NCBI GenBank assembly: GCA_942492445.1
Contig: CALOEW010000002.1
Span: 1-64,000 of the forward strand
Reading direction: 5' to 3'
DNA length: 64,000 nucleotides
Origin: NORP240 sp942492445
Lineage (GTDB): Bacteria; Pseudomonadota; Gammaproteobacteria; Pseudomonadales; Pseudohongiellaceae
Positions 37,561 to 47,315 of this stretch are shown piece after piece (positions within the stretch are counted from its first letter, which is position 1; each line of letters starts with the position of its first letter). The notes beneath the pieces were generated by a model. It saw only the letters and a program-made list of their open reading frames with translations. It made no database searches and was not told the origin of the DNA. The position numbers and the translations under genes were made by a program.

Positions 37561-37608
37561 TGCTGTCCCACAAAATCCTGAAGGGAAGGCTCTCAGTGGC
37601 CTGAATTC
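37561..37608 (+). repeat. Diverged direct repeat (second copy 37862-37910)
   Basis: TGCTGTCCCACA...GGCTCTCAGTGGCCTGAATTC at 37561 matches TGTTGTCCCACA...GGCTTGCAGTGGCCTGAATCC at 37862. The second copy lies in the left end of the element at 37853, so the first may be a remnant end of a related element. Confidence 0.65.
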
Positions 37609-37852
37609 AAAGCTCGTGGAACCAGAAGGGTTGTGGTTGAAGACGCCGCTATCGAAACTGCCGCGCCTGTTCAGGTTGCTTGTCTGGAGGCCGGAGCAGT
37701 GCCATAGCCAATCAGCGGTTCCCTGGATTCCCAGTGGATTTTGCTCGTGATATGGATATCAGCCGGATATATTGAACGTAAGGTGTAAAAAAGGGTTTTG
37801 AAGCCGGAAAGATCTCTCAGTGTCCTCCGGCTTGTGCATCGTATCGATTATA

Positions 37853-38258
37853 ACCGGTCATTGTTGTCCCACAATATTATGACCGGTAGGCTTGCAGTGG
37901 CCTGAATCCGGGTGCTTCCAGTATTCATGATCCCTGTAAGACATGAACGTGAGTCTGCTACACGACCAACAATATATTGGCGTGCGATATATTTTCCGGG
38001 ATCGCACCGCTCCAGGGGAGTCTGATCCTCCGCAACTTGCACCCCTCCGGGGTTCCCTCTCTCGGTCGCAAGCCCTGGAAGGCGGTCTTGCTCGGTCGGT
38101 GCTGCGTTTTTATTGCTCCGTCCTCAGACTCCCCTTGAGCTCGAAGCCATGAATAACTGACTCCCCTCAAAAACCTGGAAACAAAACTGCACGCTATCTG
38201 ATATTCAAATCCAGTACTTGCCACTTTTTATAAATGTGGGACAGCATTGATGACCGGT
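37853..38258. mobile_element. MITE-like element, 406 bp, with terminal inverted repeats
   Basis: The left end ACCGGTCATTGTTGTCCCAC is mirrored at the right end (38236-38258) by GTGGGACAGCATTGATGACCGG-like sequence, about 20 bp apart from a 3-base insertion and one mismatch. Inside is a second inverted repeat (GGGGAGTCTGA at 38015, TCAGACTCCCC at 38124). No transposase is encoded. This fits a non-autonomous transposon remnant; no target-site duplication was proven. Confidence 0.5.
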
Positions 38259-38537
38259 CTTTTGTGCCCGACTCCTGGTCAAAGCCCTACCTGGCTCCAG
38301 CTGTGGAGGATGCGCGCTACAGAAGGAGACAGGTGTCACGACTGAAAGCCATCGCACTGGCCCGTACACAATTACGGACTTCAGCCACGATCATCAGCTG
38401 CGAGATGTGGAGTCGGATGCTCTGGCGGAAATACTCTTCCCGGCTAGCTCATCAGGTCGGTCCGGCAAATTGTGTTAGGTGCGCTTGTGGTTTATTCTTT
38501 GTGGCTCTGAAGGTCCGGAGCAGCAGGTAGTCAGTCC

Positions 38538-40166
38538 ATGGCATCAGGCAGGAAGAATCGCAAACAGAAACCCCGCGACACAGCGCAGGTGGCGGCCGGC
38601 AGCCATACCGCCGCGCTTCAAGAAACCCGAAGCTCGTTACAATCTCTGTGGTTTCCATTATTGCTGGCGGCAGCACTGATTACTGTGTCGCTGAATCCCA
38701 GGATCCAACAGAACCCGACCCTCACCTGGTCGTTCTGGGCGGCAGCTGTCTTTATTACCACCTGGCTGGGTATGCTTTTTTTCAGGCTGCGGCAGAGCGG
38801 CGAGTCTCGCTCATACGAAATAGGTCTGCGTCCCCAGCATTATATTCAGGCTATGGTGCAATGCAGCCTGTTTCTTTACTGGGGCTTCTACTGGCAGCCG
38901 GTGTATGAGCACTTCTGGTTGCTGGTGGGGCAATTACTGTTTGCCTACAGCTTCGACATTCTGCTGGCCTGGAGCCGGCGTGAAAATTACACGCTGGGGT
39001 TTGGTCCGTTTCCTATCATATTCAGCATCAACCTGTTTCTCTGGTTTCGTGACGACTGGTTTTACATGCAGTTCCTGATGATCGGTGCTGGATTCATGGG
39101 TAAGGAATTCGTGCGCTGGCAGCGGGAAGGGCGGCGGGTACATATATTCAACCCTTCTGCTTTTGCGCTCGGGCTGTTTTCGGTAGTCTTAATTGCTACC
39201 GGGACCACCGATCTGACCTGGGGACGTGAGATTGCTTCCACGCTTACCCTGGCTCCCAATATCTATACATTCCTGTTTCTAATCGGCCTGGTAGTAATGT
39301 ATTTTTTTTCCATCACCCTGGTGGCAGGGACAGCCGCCATCGTTCTGTTTGGGCTCAGTGCCCTGCATTCGGCCACCACCGGAATTCCGTATTTCATCGA
39401 CTCGGAAATCCCAGCTGCAGTGTTTCTGGGGTTGCATCTGTTGATAACGGATCCATCGACGTCACCAAGAACCCCACTGGGCAAGCTGATTTTTGGTGCC
39501 CTCTACGGCCTGGGTGTATTTGGCCTTTATTCACTTTTGGGCGTGCTGGGGGTACCGACGTTTTACGACAAGCTTCTCTGCGTACCGCTGCTTAATCTCA
39601 GTGTCATAGCCATTGATCGAAGCGTCCAGTCAATCCGTTCAGCCAGCCTGGTCAATGTCTGGAATTCCCGCTGGTATCGGCTAAGTCCAAATCTTGTACA
39701 TATGGCATGCTGGATCGCCATCTTCGGCGCCGCGACACTGCTGGGCAAGACCGACGGTCGTCACACCGGAGACAGTATACCTTTCTGGCAACAGGCATGT
39801 TCTGATGAGTTGAGCAACAGTTGCAGCAGACTGTTGCAACTGCAGTCCACCTACTGCAGTGACAATTCTGCGTGGGCCTGCAATGAACTGGGGCTGCATT
39901 ACCTGCAGGGTCGAATAGTTGAGCCTGACCAGGAGCTGGCTATGGGCTACCTTTCCCGCGCCTGTGAATTGAAATTCAAGGCTGGCTGTATCAACCTGCT
40001 TGACTCCACAGCTGCGGCTCATGACGACCCCCGCGAACTGGATCTGCGCCTGATGTTGAGGCAGGGTGGTCTGAATCTGATAGAGATGCCGCAGAGCGAA
40101 CTCTATGACCGGGCCTGCGACCACGGCTGGCGATTTGCCTGTAATCCTCTGGTCGCCTCATCATGA
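38538..40166 (+). CDS. RnfD/NqrB-like membrane protein fused to Sel1-like repeats
   Basis: 542 residues. About 40-390 has roughly ten membrane helices and the RnfD landmarks VHIFNPSAFALGLFSVVLI and LHLLITDPSTSPRTPLGKLI, the electron-transport subunit that carries covalent FMN (a possible site is HSATTG, uncertain). About 415-540 is a cysteine-rich Sel1-like region (ACSDELSNSC, YCSDNSAWACNELGLHYLQG, RACELKFKAGC, RACDHGWRFAC), probably periplasmic with disulfide pairs. No other Rnf subunits are nearby. Its TGA overlaps the ATG of the SUMF1-like gene (ATGA, 40163-40166), so the two are coupled. This is not a normal Rnf complex. Confidence 0.78.
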   Translation: MASGRKNRKQKPRDTAQVAAGSHTAALQETRSSLQSLWFPLLLAAALITVSLNPRIQQNPTLTWSFWAAAVFITTWLGMLFFRLRQSGESRSYEIGLRPQHYIQAMVQCSLFLYWGFYWQPVYEHFWLLVGQLLFAYSFDILLAWSRRENYTLGFGPFPIIFSINLFLWFRDDWFYMQFLMIGAGFMGKEFVRWQREGRRVHIFNPSAFALGLFSVVLIATGTTDLTWGREIASTLTLAPNIYTFLFLIGLVVMYFFSITLVAGTAAIVLFGLSALHSATTGIPYFIDSEIPAAVFLGLHLLITDPSTSPRTPLGKLIFGALYGLGVFGLYSLLGVLGVPTFYDKLLCVPLLNLSVIAIDRSVQSIRSASLVNVWNSRWYRLSPNLVHMACWIAIFGAATLLGKTDGRHTGDSIPFWQQACSDELSNSCSRLLQLQSTYCSDNSAWACNELGLHYLQGRIVEPDQELAMGYLSRACELKFKAGCINLLDSTAAAHDDPRELDLRLMLRQGGLNLIEMPQSELYDRACDHGWRFACNPLVASS

Positions 40167-41106
40167 CCATGGGGTCGAACAGGGCTGATAGCGAAAAGGG
40201 GGCTGGCAACAACAGCAATTCAGTCCCGCCTGGACAGCACGGTGGGCAGATCGGGTTTGCTATCCTGGCGATAGTGGTCGTTTTTGTCGCAGTCTGGATG
40301 CAGGTTCAGGGGCGCAGAGCTTTGCTGAACGATGCAAATACGACGCTGGACGCGGCAACGGCCAGCGTCGATGGATTTCGGCCGGATTTCTGGCAATTGC
40401 CTGATGAACCCTTACTCGGGTTTGTAGAAATACCGGCCGGAGTGTTTCGGATGGGCTCCGATCCCGTTGAGGACCGTCAGGCTTACGAAAACGAGAGATG
40501 GTCGGAAACCGAGCGCCAGGGGAGCATGTTTCTACCCGATTTCTATATTGGCCGTTTCGAAGTCACCGTGGGGCAATTCGCCGTTTTTGCGCAGGACAGC
40601 AGTCGCGCCTTCGTTCCAGAAGCTTTCGCTGCGGAACCGGATCATCCGGTCACCAACATTACCTGGACCGATGCCCTGGCCTATTGCCGCTGGCTTCAGA
40701 ATCAGATGCTGGAAAGCGCACGGACTCCCGGTCAGTTGCGAGACCTGCTTGCCTCCGGCTGGACGCTGACGCTGCCTTCTGAAGCACAATGGGAAAAGGC
40801 TGCCCGCGGTGCTGATGGTGACATCTATCCCTGGGGTAATCGTCTACGGCAGGATCGTGCCAATTTTGATTCCGCCACTACCCGGCCGGTCGGGAGTTTT
40901 GACTGCCCGGAATGCCGGTCCGGCCTGTCAGACATGAGTGGCAATGTGTGGGAAATGACACGCAGCCCGTTTCAACCGTATCCCTACACGGGCGATGATG
41001 ATGGAGAAAACCTGAGTGGGGACGCCTTGTGGATCATGCGCGGGGGCTCGTATGCCGATGGACCGCCCAATATTCCGGGCTGCGGTGCGGGGTGGCGTTG
41101 CCCCGG

Positions 41107-41330
<224 letters not shown>

Positions 41331-41443
41331 AACAACAGCCCGCCGTTGGGGACGTGGGAAGGGGATGGAGCGTGGGTGGACCGGGTGGACGGGGGGGAAG
41401 GAACCGATTGAGGTAAAAGAGTGGGACCGCGTCCTGGTTTGAA

Positions 41444-42036
41444 CTCCACCCCTTTAACCCATAATTCATCCGTGTTGTTAAGGGGAATCGGAATATTGCG
41501 GTAGTCAACCACTCCCGTGGCGGGAATTTCCTGGGGAGGGATATTGACAACCATGTCAGGTTCGCCCCAGCGCTCGGACAATTCCCATTGCGGGGCCTGG
41601 TGGCTGATGGCTGCCAGTGGGTCGGAGTCGCCACTGTCCGGAGAGCCGGAATCGATCCAGTGCAGCAGTATCCGGGTCTCCGCAATGGTGATGTGGCTTT
41701 GGTCCTGGAACAGGTGCACGAAGTCCGGGTCGATCTGGGCGGGGGGCATTCGCTTGGTTAACAAGACTTCACGGATCCTCGGCGACCAGCTCTATCCTTG
41801 ATGGTTGCTCTGGAGAAAGGCGCGATACCCCCATCCTGATGGCAGGAAATGCAACGGCGTTCGATTATCGGCACGACATCGGAAGCGTAATCGATGACTT
41901 CACTGGCATACCGGTCGCGAGTGTTGAATTCGATTGCCTCACCAATACCGGTCTGGACTGTGACGTTGATTGCAATGCCTTCTACCAGGTTTTGCAGCAC
42001 ATCCTGGGTAATTTGCGCGGGCCCCGGCGTCGATCA
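41444..42036 (-). pseudogene. Cytochrome c/redoxin-type protein fragment, frameshifted
   Basis: Two frames together give a known layout. Downstream of a start-like GTG at 42000 come YASDVVPIIERRCISCHQDG (CISCH haem site) and GIAPFSR; near 41787 the frame shifts to WSPRIREVLLTKRMPPAQID, LTIAETRILLHWIDSGSP-like sequence and GEPDMVVNIPPQEIPATGVV, ending in VKGVEFKPG before the poly-G tract. This matches the cytochrome-like linker of redoxin or copper-monooxygenase-type secreted proteins. An in-frame stop lies at about 42034 and the expected N-terminal redoxin domain is unreadable upstream. It converges on the SUMF1-like gene and probably belongs to the same locus. Confidence 0.7.
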
Positions 42037-42634
42037 CTGGCCCGGGGGCTGGGGAGAAACGGAGGGGGTAGTCTATGACTACAACCTGGGCGGCTCGTGT
42101 GGATATTCAGCACTCGGATTGTTCACCCGGAAGCTTCTCGGAAGCGCGGCGGCGATCACTGCTGTCTCCGGAAGCGATCAGGGTTGTAGGGATTCGTCTG
42201 AGAATTGTCAACCGTGCCATGTGAAGATCAAATCAGGGAGAAATCCGGTGTGCTGGGCCCGGGCGGGGCTCCGGCAGGCAGCCAGCAACACCCGCCACAA
42301 TCCCTGACAGGTTTACGAAACTGGGCATAGTCTTTGTCCTCAGCGGCGGAATGTAGGGAGACCGGTTGGGTACCCACTGTCCCATGGTAAGATCCAGCGG
42401 ACAGGAAATCTTCCTGAAAATTACAATAGATTGTGATTTTGAACATTCGCATAGTAGTTTACAGGCACAAGGACTCCTGGCCCGGGGTTATTACGATATT
42501 CCCGGAGTGGCAGTGCTGGTGAAACAATTGAAATGCCCCAACCTGTGGTTTACTCTAGGAAACCTCTGATTAAGTCCCACAGTGAGAAATCCTTTGATGT
42601 ACAAGCAGAATAGACGTAACAGGAAGTGCTTCAG
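42037..42634. other. Unresolved region, no clean gene
   Basis: About 600 bases upstream of the broken cytochrome gene. In the minus-strand frame there are several stops (42037, about 42070); the N-terminal part of that gene may be scrambled here. At 42556-42581 is an inverted copy of the dispersed repeat (GGAAACCTCTGATTAAGTC). Nothing else is recognised. Confidence 0.45.
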
Positions 42635-43417
42635 GTGCGCTTAGGAAATACTGCTACGCTGCTGATAACAGGATTCTGGCTGGCTCTGCTGCACCCCTAT
42701 TCAGCAACCGCTCAGACTGTACGCTTCGCCCATTGTCTGGGAGGGTGTCCAACCGGCGCTCCCGAAACCAATCATGTTATAGGACGTTCCATCTATACGC
42801 TGTCCTTCAATACGGAGAAACGAATAGCCGACTGGGTTGCCTACTCAGTGACTGCGGAGTCCATTGGGGTCGCCACTAACCTGACCAGGCTTCCTTCTCC
42901 TGATCCGATTTTAACGGACACTCTGAGACCGGAAGATTTCCCTGTGGTAGGTGAAGGTGGCAGCCTGTTGCTTGACTACTTTACACCGCTTGTCAGTTTT
43001 GCGGGAACGCCATACTGGTCGGAAACCAACTACCTTGCCAACCGGGTTCCAAGAAACAGCGAACTTACCCGTGGTTCCTGGTACGGGTTGGAATGGGCGG
43101 TCCGTAACCTTGCCAACAGGACTGAGGGGCTTTATGTGATCACTGGTCCCATTTACCCGGCTTCCGTGTCAGGTCAGTCTCAGCAGGTTGACGATCAGGT
43201 GCCAGGTGGATTTTTCAAGGTGCTGGCAACGGAAACCGGAGAGGCTGCGGCATTCCTGTTTCCCCAGGATTTGCCGTTCCATATTCACCACTGTGAGCAA
43301 TTGACCACGATTGCTGAAGTGGAACGCTTAACCGGGCTGGACCTGTTTCCCGAGCTGACCGGTATGCCATCGGGAGATCTGAGTGAGAGGCTGGGATGCT
43401 TTGGCCAGGCTGACTGA
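42635..43417 (+). CDS. Exported DNA/RNA non-specific endonuclease fold, catalytic His missing
   Basis: About 260 residues, signal peptide to STATAQ-like cleavage (SATAQ). GTG 42635 is chosen because AGGAAG lies 8 bases upstream; GTG 42626 is the longer option. The body matches NUC1-type nucleases: HVIGRSIYTLSFNTEKRIADWVAY, PLVSFAGTPYWSETNYLANR and NSELTRGSWYGLEWAVRNL. Where the family has DRGH ahead of the PLASF-like stretch this protein reads LLDYFTPLVSF, so the general-base His is Tyr; the metal-ligand Asn region (NYLANRVPRN) is kept. Likely an inactive paralogue or a protein of changed function in the periplasm. Confidence 0.7.
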   Translation: MRLGNTATLLITGFWLALLHPYSATAQTVRFAHCLGGCPTGAPETNHVIGRSIYTLSFNTEKRIADWVAYSVTAESIGVATNLTRLPSPDPILTDTLRPEDFPVVGEGGSLLLDYFTPLVSFAGTPYWSETNYLANRVPRNSELTRGSWYGLEWAVRNLANRTEGLYVITGPIYPASVSGQSQQVDDQVPGGFFKVLATETGEAAAFLFPQDLPFHIHHCEQLTTIAEVERLTGLDLFPELTGMPSGDLSERLGCFGQAD

Positions 43418-43480
43418 CCTGGGCTTCAAGCTCGCACTCTGGATCTCCCTCGAATGGCTCCTTAAGCCTGAAACACCCGG

Positions 43481-44023
43481 CTACAGTACCTCGATCAGGA
43501 AATAGCTGTCCTGAACAAGACCGCTGATGGTGCGATCCAGTGCGTTTGCAATCGCCTGTTCCATACCCTCGGATTCGGGCGCCGTGCCCCGACCGAACAG
43601 TACGGTCTGCCATATTGTTCGCCCGGACCCCACAAGTTGAACTCGTGTGCGCACAGTCACCCGGATCGAACTGAGGCCGTTTTCTTCAACTGTCTGCACC
43701 TCTGAGGATTCGATCGATCCCACCAGGGTCATGTTTTCTCCGGAATCGACCAGGCTTGCTTTGCCGCTCTCCAATCCCTGGATGAGGGCATCTCGAACGA
43801 TTTCGGCGAGAGGTTGATCGGCCATATAGCCTTCGCTGATGAGATTCGGATTACCCCCCCGGGAATCGGTGAATTCCCCTACTTTCAGCGGGCCCCGGGG
43901 CATGTTGCTGAAGTCGGGCTGGACGGTTCCCGCAAAACTGTAGTTGACAGCGATCTCTTCCGCCGCAAAGACCGGGGCTGTTAACGCCACGCACAGGGTG
44001 AGAAAAATCAGGGTTTGTTTCAT
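43481..44023 (-). CDS. Periplasmic protein of unknown function (YajG-like shape)
   Basis: 180 residues from ATG 44023 (GGAG seven bases upstream; longer starts at 44125 or 44035 are poorer). A signal peptide (1-20, TAPVFA) leads to a mature domain with VGEFTDSRGGNPNLIS, LAEIVRDALIQGLESGKA and VRTRVQLVGSGRTIWQTVLF, then a C-terminal helix. The pattern recalls YajG and related envelope proteins, but it has no lipobox and I cannot assign a family. It converges on the nuclease-like gene. Confidence 0.6.
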   Translation of the reverse strand: MKQTLIFLTLCVALTAPVFAAEEIAVNYSFAGTVQPDFSNMPRGPLKVGEFTDSRGGNPNLISEGYMADQPLAEIVRDALIQGLESGKASLVDSGENMTLVGSIESSEVQTVEENGLSSIRVTVRTRVQLVGSGRTIWQTVLFGRGTAPESEGMEQAIANALDRTISGLVQDSYFLIEVL

Positions 44024-44404
44024 GATTGACTCCATTTCTACTGCTACTTCTTGTTTTATTTGATTTCTGGTGGATAACGAATTGGCGGACAGTCTATTTT
44101 GGAAGGTTTTCAGGAAAAAGACCACTGTCCAGCAGCCTTTTGGTTAATTTTCGAAGTACGTTTCCGGCGTTCGATCGGACCGGCAGGCCCTGACGCTGTG
44201 CAGGTCCCGTTTACTGCAGCCGGGACAGGTGAGTATAAGCTGTCGGGCAGGCGGCGTGAAGGCGTTCGGGAACACGGGCTGGTGAACAGAATCTCCAGAC
44301 CACGCAGCGGGAAAGAATCCGGCTGGGATCCGCGCGATTGGGGCTCAATAAAAAAGGCCGCATCGACGGGCGATGCGGCCTTTTTCTCCGACAGGACGGA
44401 AAAC
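44024..44404. other. Intergenic region with a terminator
   Basis: 381 bases between two minus-strand genes. The only element recognised is the hairpin at 44351-44385, which ends the propeller operon; the promoter of the unknown periplasmic gene should lie to its left. Confidence 0.5.
44351..44385 (-). terminator. Rho-independent terminator of the propeller gene
   Basis: Perfect 15-bp arms AAAAAGGCCGCATCG / CGATGCGGCCTTTTT around ACGGG, 20 bp after the stop of the 44405 gene. The AT flanks make it potentially bidirectional. Confidence 0.9.
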
Positions 44405-45604
44405 TTATTCCAGTGCTTCTGCGGGCCAGGTTGAAGCTCGATCCCGGACGGTAACCGGACGTAAACCCTGGTAAACGAATTTTTGTACCCGCTTGCCTTC
44501 GTAGGTTTCAGTGGTGTAAATGTTGCCCTGAGAATCAGTGGCAATGCTGTGAGGCGCAAAGAACAGGCCAGGCTGGCGGCCACCGTCACCGAATGTATAG
44601 AGCACTTCCAGTGAATCCCGGTCAATGATGTAAATCTTGAAATTCTGACCGTCTGCCAGGTAGATGAATTCCTGTTCTTCATCAGGCGAGAAGGCGATGT
44701 CCCAGGTCGAGCCCTGTGCCAGTGTGGCCGGTGAAATCACCACTTCACGGACGTAGGTGCCATCCTTGCGGAACACCTGAATCCGGTCGGCACCCCGGTC
44801 GCACACATATACCAGGCCGTCATTGGAGGGTTCGGCGCAGTGCACCGGTCCCCTGAACTGCTGCGGCCCGGGTTCACCGGGAGTATAGGTGACATCAGCG
44901 CTGTCATCCGGGCGGTTTCCGTAGGCTCCCCAGTAACGCTTGAAGGCACCGGTCGCCGCATCCACAACCGCGACTCTGCGATGTGCATAGCCATCGGCGA
45001 AATAGGCTTCGCCGGCCTGCGGGTCGATGGCAATTTCCGCCACCCGACCGAAATGGTTGCGGCTGTTACTGTCTACCGACTGACCCGGCATGCCGATGGT
45101 GCGTATGTATTCACCATCGCGGGAAAAAACCAGTACGTGGGAATCAGGACCGCCATTTCCACCTATCCAGACATCACCATTGGGTGCCACATCGATACCA
45201 TGGTTGGACTCGGGCCAGACATAGGGAGCTCCTTCAACCGGACCACCCCACGCATTGACCAGCTTGCCGGCAGGATCGAATTCCAGTATCGGCGGTGCCG
45301 GCGTACAGCATTCAGATACGCCCGAATAGAGGCCGATTTCCTGAATCCGCATGAACTGGGACTCGGTATTGCGGTGAACGATAAACACGTGATCACGCTC
45401 GTCCACGTCAACGCCTATGGTATTGCCCTGGACCCAGTGATTGGGTAGCGGGTCCGGCCACAGCGGGTCTACCAGGAAATGGGGGGCCAGGACGTCGCTG
45501 GCTGCCGCCTCCACTGTTTGGTCCTGGAGTCTGGCCTGCCCGACTCCCAGGCCGATCAGACCAACCGCCAGGGACAGGCCGGTAATTAACTTGAGGTTTT
45601 TCAT
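44405..45604 (-). CDS. Exported NHL/PAL-like beta-propeller protein
   Basis: 399 residues from ATG 45604. A signal peptide (about 1-24) precedes a six-bladed propeller like peptidyl-alpha-hydroxyglycine lyase and NHL proteins: VDVDERDHVFIVHR, ESNHGIDVAPNGDVWIGG, GRVAEIAIDPQAGEAYFADG, VHCAEPSNDGLVYVCDRGAD and PHSIATDSQGNIYTTETYEG. A CC pair (SECCTPAPP) is conserved in both paralogues. The next gene upstream is about four fifths identical, a clear tandem duplication. Activity and substrate are unknown; a lyase role is only suggested by fold. Confidence 0.8.
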   Translation of the reverse strand: MKNLKLITGLSLAVGLIGLGVGQARLQDQTVEAAASDVLAPHFLVDPLWPDPLPNHWVQGNTIGVDVDERDHVFIVHRNTESQFMRIQEIGLYSGVSECCTPAPPILEFDPAGKLVNAWGGPVEGAPYVWPESNHGIDVAPNGDVWIGGNGGPDSHVLVFSRDGEYIRTIGMPGQSVDSNSRNHFGRVAEIAIDPQAGEAYFADGYAHRRVAVVDAATGAFKRYWGAYGNRPDDSADVTYTPGEPGPQQFRGPVHCAEPSNDGLVYVCDRGADRIQVFRKDGTYVREVVISPATLAQGSTWDIAFSPDEEQEFIYLADGQNFKIYIIDRDSLEVLYTFGDGGRQPGLFFAPHSIATDSQGNIYTTETYEGKRVQKFVYQGLRPVTVRDRASTWPAEALE

Positions 45605-45780
45605 TGTTGTGTCCTCCGGTTGCCGGGGCTGATTCATTCAGCCCGCGGCGGAAAGGGTGAGGGATAAAGCTTGAACATGGGAGTATATGACTAAGGACGC
45701 TACGTTTCAAAGGGATTGAAGAGGACTGTGCACAGGGGGAACGTTGGCGGTGAAAACACGTGTCGGATCGAGAGGCAACA

Positions 45781-45819
45781 AAAAGCCGCGGTGGGGTGCA
45801 CCCCACCGCGGCTTTTTTA
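45781..45819 (-). terminator. Rho-independent terminator between the paralogues
   Basis: Near-perfect hairpin AAAAAGCCGCGGTGGGGTG / CACCCCACCGCGGCTTTTTT, 14 bp after the stop of the upstream paralogue, so the two propeller genes are transcribed separately. Confidence 0.92.
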
Positions 45820-45832
45820 AACATCTGCTGTT

Positions 45833-47026
45833 CTAGAGTTCCTCAGCAGGCCAGGTTGGCGCGCGATCCCGCACGGTCACCGGGCGCATTCCCTGATACA
45901 CAAACTTCTGAACGCGCTTGCCTTCATAGGTCTCGGTAGTATAAATATTGCCTTCCGAGTCAGTGGCAATGCTGTGCGGAGCGTAGAACAGGCCAGGTTG
46001 ACGACCGCCATCACCAAAGGTGTACAGGACTTCCATTGACTCCCTGTCGATGATGTAGATCTTGAAATTCTGACCATCCGCCAGGTAGATGAATTCCTGC
46101 TCGTCATCGGGAGAGAAAGCGATATCCCAGGTGGAACCCTGTGACAGGGTGGCCGGAGAAATAATGACTTCTCTCACGTAGGTGCCGTCGGTGCGGAATA
46201 CCTGTATTCGGTCAGCACCACGGTCGCAGACGTAAACCAGGCCGTCGTTCGACGGTTCGGCACAGTGAACCGGGCCGCGAAACTGGGAAGGTCCAGGCAC
46301 ACCGGGGGTGTAGGTGACATCAGCGTCATCGTCCGGCCGGTTACCGTATGCGCCCCAGTAGCGTTTGAACGCACCGGTTGCCACATCGACCACAGCGACG
46401 CGGCGGTTTCGGTAACCGTCAGCGAGATAGGCTTCGCCGGCGTCTTCGTCGATGGCGATCTCGGCTACCTGGGCAAAGTGCGTGGTTGAGTTACTGTCAC
46501 GATCGTTTCCGGGAACACCGACAGTGCGAATGTAATCCCCATCACGGCTGAACACCAGAACGTGGGAGTCGCCTCCGCCGTTGCCTCCGATCCAGACGTC
46601 ACCGTTGGCGGCTACTTCAATGCCATGGTTGGATGAAGGCCATACGTAAGGCACGCCTTCCTTCGGGCCACCCCAGGCATTAAGCAGGTTGCCTTCCAGA
46701 TCGAACTCCAGAATTGGCGGCGCCGGGGTGCAGCATTCGCTGAGGCCGGCGTACAGACCAATTTCGGTTCGCAGCGAGAACATGGACTCCTGGTCGCGAT
46801 GCACGACGAAGATATGGTCACGATCGTCGACATCGACGCCGATAGTTCGACCCTGCAACCAGTGATTGGGCAGAGGCTTGGGCCAGAATGGATCCACCTG
46901 GAAGTGGGGTGCCAACACATCATTTGCAGCAGCTTCAACCGATTCCTGCAATTGAGAGTGGCCGATACCTAGAGCTACCAGCCCGGCAACCAGAGAGACT
47001 CCGAGTGTGATTTTAATTTTTGTCAT
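45833..47026 (-). CDS. Exported NHL/PAL-like beta-propeller protein (paralogue)
   Basis: 397 residues from ATG 47026 (GGAGGGT nine bases upstream; the frame extends to 47287 without a signal). Same layout as its neighbour: signal peptide, ASNDVLAPHF-like entry, SECCTPAPP, SSNHGIEVAANGDVWIGG, VAEIAIDEDAGEAYLADG, PHSIATDSEGNIYTTETYEG. It has its own terminator and probably its own promoter. The high similarity points to recent duplication, with divergence mainly near the first blade. Confidence 0.8.
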   Translation of the reverse strand: MTKIKITLGVSLVAGLVALGIGHSQLQESVEAAANDVLAPHFQVDPFWPKPLPNHWLQGRTIGVDVDDRDHIFVVHRDQESMFSLRTEIGLYAGLSECCTPAPPILEFDLEGNLLNAWGGPKEGVPYVWPSSNHGIEVAANGDVWIGGNGGGDSHVLVFSRDGDYIRTVGVPGNDRDSNSTTHFAQVAEIAIDEDAGEAYLADGYRNRRVAVVDVATGAFKRYWGAYGNRPDDDADVTYTPGVPGPSQFRGPVHCAEPSNDGLVYVCDRGADRIQVFRTDGTYVREVIISPATLSQGSTWDIAFSPDDEQEFIYLADGQNFKIYIIDRESMEVLYTFGDGGRQPGLFYAPHSIATDSEGNIYTTETYEGKRVQKFVYQGMRPVTVRDRAPTWPAEEL

Positions 47027-47315
47027 GCGTACCCTCCGAATAACAACTTCACGGATTTTTCGTTGATAAAGCAGGGCGGAGTATACTCGCTTCCAGTGTG
47101 GCCGTATACTCGCCGCCCGGTTTCCACGGGGCCGCGTTACAATTCCTGACAAATTGCTTTCCCGAAGGTGCCCGCAACGATCCGAATCGTCGCAAAAACG
47201 GCTTGATGCAAGGCTTTTTCCTTGCATGGGGCTGAGTGGTGGATTAAGGTGGCCGGGCTCCCGGGGAGCGCCTGGAACAACAAACAATCAGTCTCAAACC
47301 CAGGATAGTTGATTC

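Larger units (their letters stand above)
37516..38537. other. 1-kb gene-free repeat region
   Basis: Between the receptor and the RnfD-like gene there is no supported gene. It contains two diverged direct copies of a TGYTGTCCCACA end sequence, a 406-bp element with inverted termini, and a copy of a dispersed motif at 37683-37730. A 98-residue frame at 38234 overlaps the element terminus and has no family signs. Confidence 0.6.

Noticed and set aside
38234..38530. 98-residue frame in the repeat region
   Set aside because: Begins inside the element's inverted end, has no ribosome-binding site and no recognisable domain.
38538..40166. Complete Rnf or Nqr complex
   Set aside because: Only one RnfD-like subunit is encoded; other subunits are absent from the window.
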